Translations under genes and position numbers: made by a program
Assembly: GCA_030673805.1 (NCBI GenBank)
Contig: DAOVIH010000055.1
Coordinates: 1 to 7,088, forward strand
Length of the DNA: 7,088 bases
Direction of reading: 5' to 3'
From: Candidatus Bathyarchaeota archaeon
GTDB taxonomy: Archaea > Thermoproteota > Bathyarchaeia > Bathyarchaeales > Bathycorpusculaceae
The notes under the pieces: model-generated
What the model was told of the DNA's origin: nothing
Seen by the model: the letters and a program-made list of their open reading frames with translations, nothing else
The model's database searches: none
Shown: positions 6,245 through 7,088 of the stretch, piece after piece
Numbering within the stretch: the stretch's first letter is position 1
Layout of the letters: each line of letters begins with the position of its first letter

Positions 6245-6320
6245 AACGCACACTAACGCGGGACTAAAAGATTTGGCTACCTATCACGGTATTTGACACT
6301 AGTAACCATATTTGTAGCCA

Positions 6321-6330
6321 GTTTTGTTTT
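6321..6330 (+). terminator. T-rich tract downstream of the 62-aa gene
   Basis: GTTTTGTTTT lies 77 nt after the stop at 6244. It resembles the TTTTGTTTTT tract after DUF1385 and is of the kind that stops archaeal RNA polymerase without a stem. Confidence 0.35.
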
Positions 6331-6351
6331 AGCAGAGAACATTTTCTGCTA
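6330..6351. repeat. Inverted repeat / stem-loop
   Basis: TAGCAGA (6330-6336) pairs with TCTGCTA (6345-6351); a G-T and an A-T pair extend the stem to 9 bp with a 4-nt loop. No T run follows on either strand, so it does not look like an ordinary terminator. An operator or RNA structure is possible. Confidence 0.45.
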
Positions 6352-6387
6352 CCCCAGTTGAGAAGATAGACAAATGACGGGACTAAA

Positions 6388-6408
6388 CCCCCGGGGGAAG
6401 TTTAAATA
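6388..6408 (+). promoter_or_regulatory. GC palindrome plus TATA box of the DJ-1-like gene
   Basis: CCCCCGGGGG (6388-6397) is a perfect 10-bp palindrome in an AT-rich gap. It ends 3 bp before the canonical TATA box TTTAAATA (6401-6408), so it covers the BRE position where a repressor or activator could affect TFB binding. The TATA centre predicts transcription start near 6430, which bears on the start codon of the next gene. Confidence 0.6.
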
Positions 6409-6420
6409 CCTGTCAGCATA

Positions 6421-7005
6421 ATGCAGGTTGGTGCTAAGAAATTGGCTAAAGCGTTAGTTTTTCTTGCTCCAGGATTTGAAGAGATCGAAGCCTGTACCAT
6501 CATAGATATTCTGAGAAGATGCAACGTAGACGTAACGGTTGTTGGTTTAGTACCTCAGCTGGTTGAAGGCGCCCATGGCATTAAGGTTATCCCAGACAAG
6601 TTTATCAACCAAGTATCGGGAAAGGATTTCGATTCCATTGTATGCCCTGGTGGAGCTCCAGGGTATCTGAACCTACAAAAGAACCAGAGAGTTCTGCAGA
6701 TAGTCAAGGAGGCTTTTGCCTCTGGCAAACTGGTGGCCGCTATCTGTGCAGCACCAGCCGTACTAGCAACGGCTGGAATTCTCAACGGGAAAGAATGCAC
6801 AATCTACCCTGGCATGGAAAGCGAACTCATACGCGGCGGAGGAAAACCTAAAAATCTCTTAGTTGTAGAAGACGGCAATATCATAACCAGCCAAGGACCT
6901 GCAACAGCTCTTCCATTCACACTTAAACTAGCAGAAAGGCTAGTAGACAAAAAAATAGCCCGTGAAGTAAAAAAGAACACCTTGACAGACCTCACCCTAA
7001 AGTAA
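6421..7005 (+). CDS. DJ-1/PfpI (class I glutamine amidotransferase-like) family protein
   Basis: The 194-aa protein has the whole DJ-1/ThiJ/PfpI fold: strand 1 and acid ALVFLAPGFEEIEA (11-24, with the conserved glutamate E20 or E21), PGGAPGYLNL (76-85), and the nucleophile elbow AAICAAPAVLA (106-116) with C109. The position of human DJ-1 H126 seems to be Y129 (TIYPGMES), as in several bacterial relatives, so a Cys-Glu pair without His is likely. Members act as cysteine-based stress proteins, glyoxalase III-like or deglycase enzymes, or proteases; length and sequence favour the short DJ-1/YajL group, but the activity is unknown. Protein is cytosolic. ATG at 6421 gives a seven-residue extension (MQVGAKK); the TATA box at 6401-6408 would start transcription after that ATG, so TTG at 6442 (LAKALVFL) may be the real start. 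It has its own promoter. Confidence 0.9.
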   Translation: MQVGAKKLAKALVFLAPGFEEIEACTIIDILRRCNVDVTVVGLVPQLVEGAHGIKVIPDKFINQVSGKDFDSIVCPGGAPGYLNLQKNQRVLQIVKEAFASGKLVAAICAAPAVLATAGILNGKECTIYPGMESELIRGGGKPKNLLVVEDGNIITSQGPATALPFTLKLAERLVDKKIAREVKKNTLTDLTLK

Positions 7006-7088
7006 GCATTTAGGTACTCCCCCTCAAAAACAGTCTTGGGTGATGACAAAAGATAAATAAGGTCATAAACCCTGTGAAGCGAAATGTC
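7006..7088. other. Trailing intergenic region with possible promoter of the next gene
   Basis: After the DJ-1-like stop no T run or strong hairpin is seen. AGATAAATAA (7051-7060) could be a TATA box: its centre is 28 nt before an ATG at 7084-7086, which would suit a leaderless gene continuing past the window. Only one complete codon of that gene is visible, so this is tentative. Confidence 0.3.

Larger units (their letters stand above)
6245..6420. other. Intergenic region with hairpin, T-rich tract and direct repeat
   Basis: This 176-bp gap lies between the 62-aa gene and the DJ-1-like gene. It holds a T-rich tract GTTTTGTTTT (6321-6330), a likely terminator of the 62-aa gene; a stem-loop at 6330-6351; the decamer CGGGACTAAA twice (6259-6268 and 6378-6387); and the palindrome CCCCCGGGGG (6388-6397) beside the TATA box at 6401. 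No small ORF with a ribosome site was found. Confidence 0.5.

Noticed and set aside
6053..6253. A 66-codon minus-strand frame over the 62-aa gene
   Set aside because: No promoter or Shine-Dalgarno upstream, and its composition looks like a shadow; the plus-strand frame has a TATA element and a plausible fold.
1..7088. CRISPR array, insertion sequence, prophage or defence island
   Set aside because: No regularly spaced repeats, transposase, integrase, terminal inverted repeats or toxin-antitoxin pair were seen; genes are mostly housekeeping-like.

Overview
The window looks archaeal, most likely from a Bathyarchaeia-like or related Thermoproteota lineage (inference from gene style; no rRNA or marker gene is present to settle it). 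The evidence is promoter elements of the archaeal TATA type (TTTATAAG, TTTAAATA) about 26-42 nt before start codons, short or absent 5' leaders, GTG/TTG starts, T-rich terminators, an archaeal ThiN/COG2522-type HTH regulator tail and an archaeal eIF2B-like protein. Base composition is moderately AT-rich. No tRNA, rRNA, CRISPR, IS element or phage gene was seen.

Layout. Positions 2-253 (+) hold the C-terminal part of an HTH regulator cut by the window edge. A TATA box at 259-266 precedes a probable two-gene operon (+): cysteine synthase (304-1233), then, 20 nt later, an eIF2B alpha/beta/delta-family protein (1254-2189) that lacks the isomerase catalytic cysteine. Convergent to it (11 bp between stops) lies a minus-strand block. 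Read in its own direction (right to left) this is a DUF1385 membrane protein (5791-4943), a previously easy-to-miss 51-codon ORF with a near-perfect Shine-Dalgarno (4877-4722), a prenylcysteine-oxidase-like FAD protein (4720-3443) whose ATG lies one base after that ORF's stop, and a separately promoted, probably leaderless PLP aminotransferase (3307-2201). Right of the divergent promoter region, on the plus strand, come a 62-aa unrecognised protein (6056-6244), a regulatory-looking 176-bp gap with a hairpin, a 10-bp direct repeat and a CCCCCGGGGG palindrome abutting a TATA box, and a DJ-1/PfpI protein (6421-7005). The last 83 bp may carry the promoter of the next gene.

How it fits together. 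The annotated enzymes touch cysteine/amino-acid metabolism (CysK, the aminotransferase, and possibly cysteine release from prenylcysteine) and thiol/aldehyde chemistry (DJ-1), but apart from cysK-eIF2B-like and smORF-oxidase they look like independent transcription units, so a shared pathway is only a hypothesis. The most interesting unit is the translationally coupled pair of the 51-aa small protein and the prenylcysteine-oxidase-like flavoprotein, a family best known from eukaryotes.
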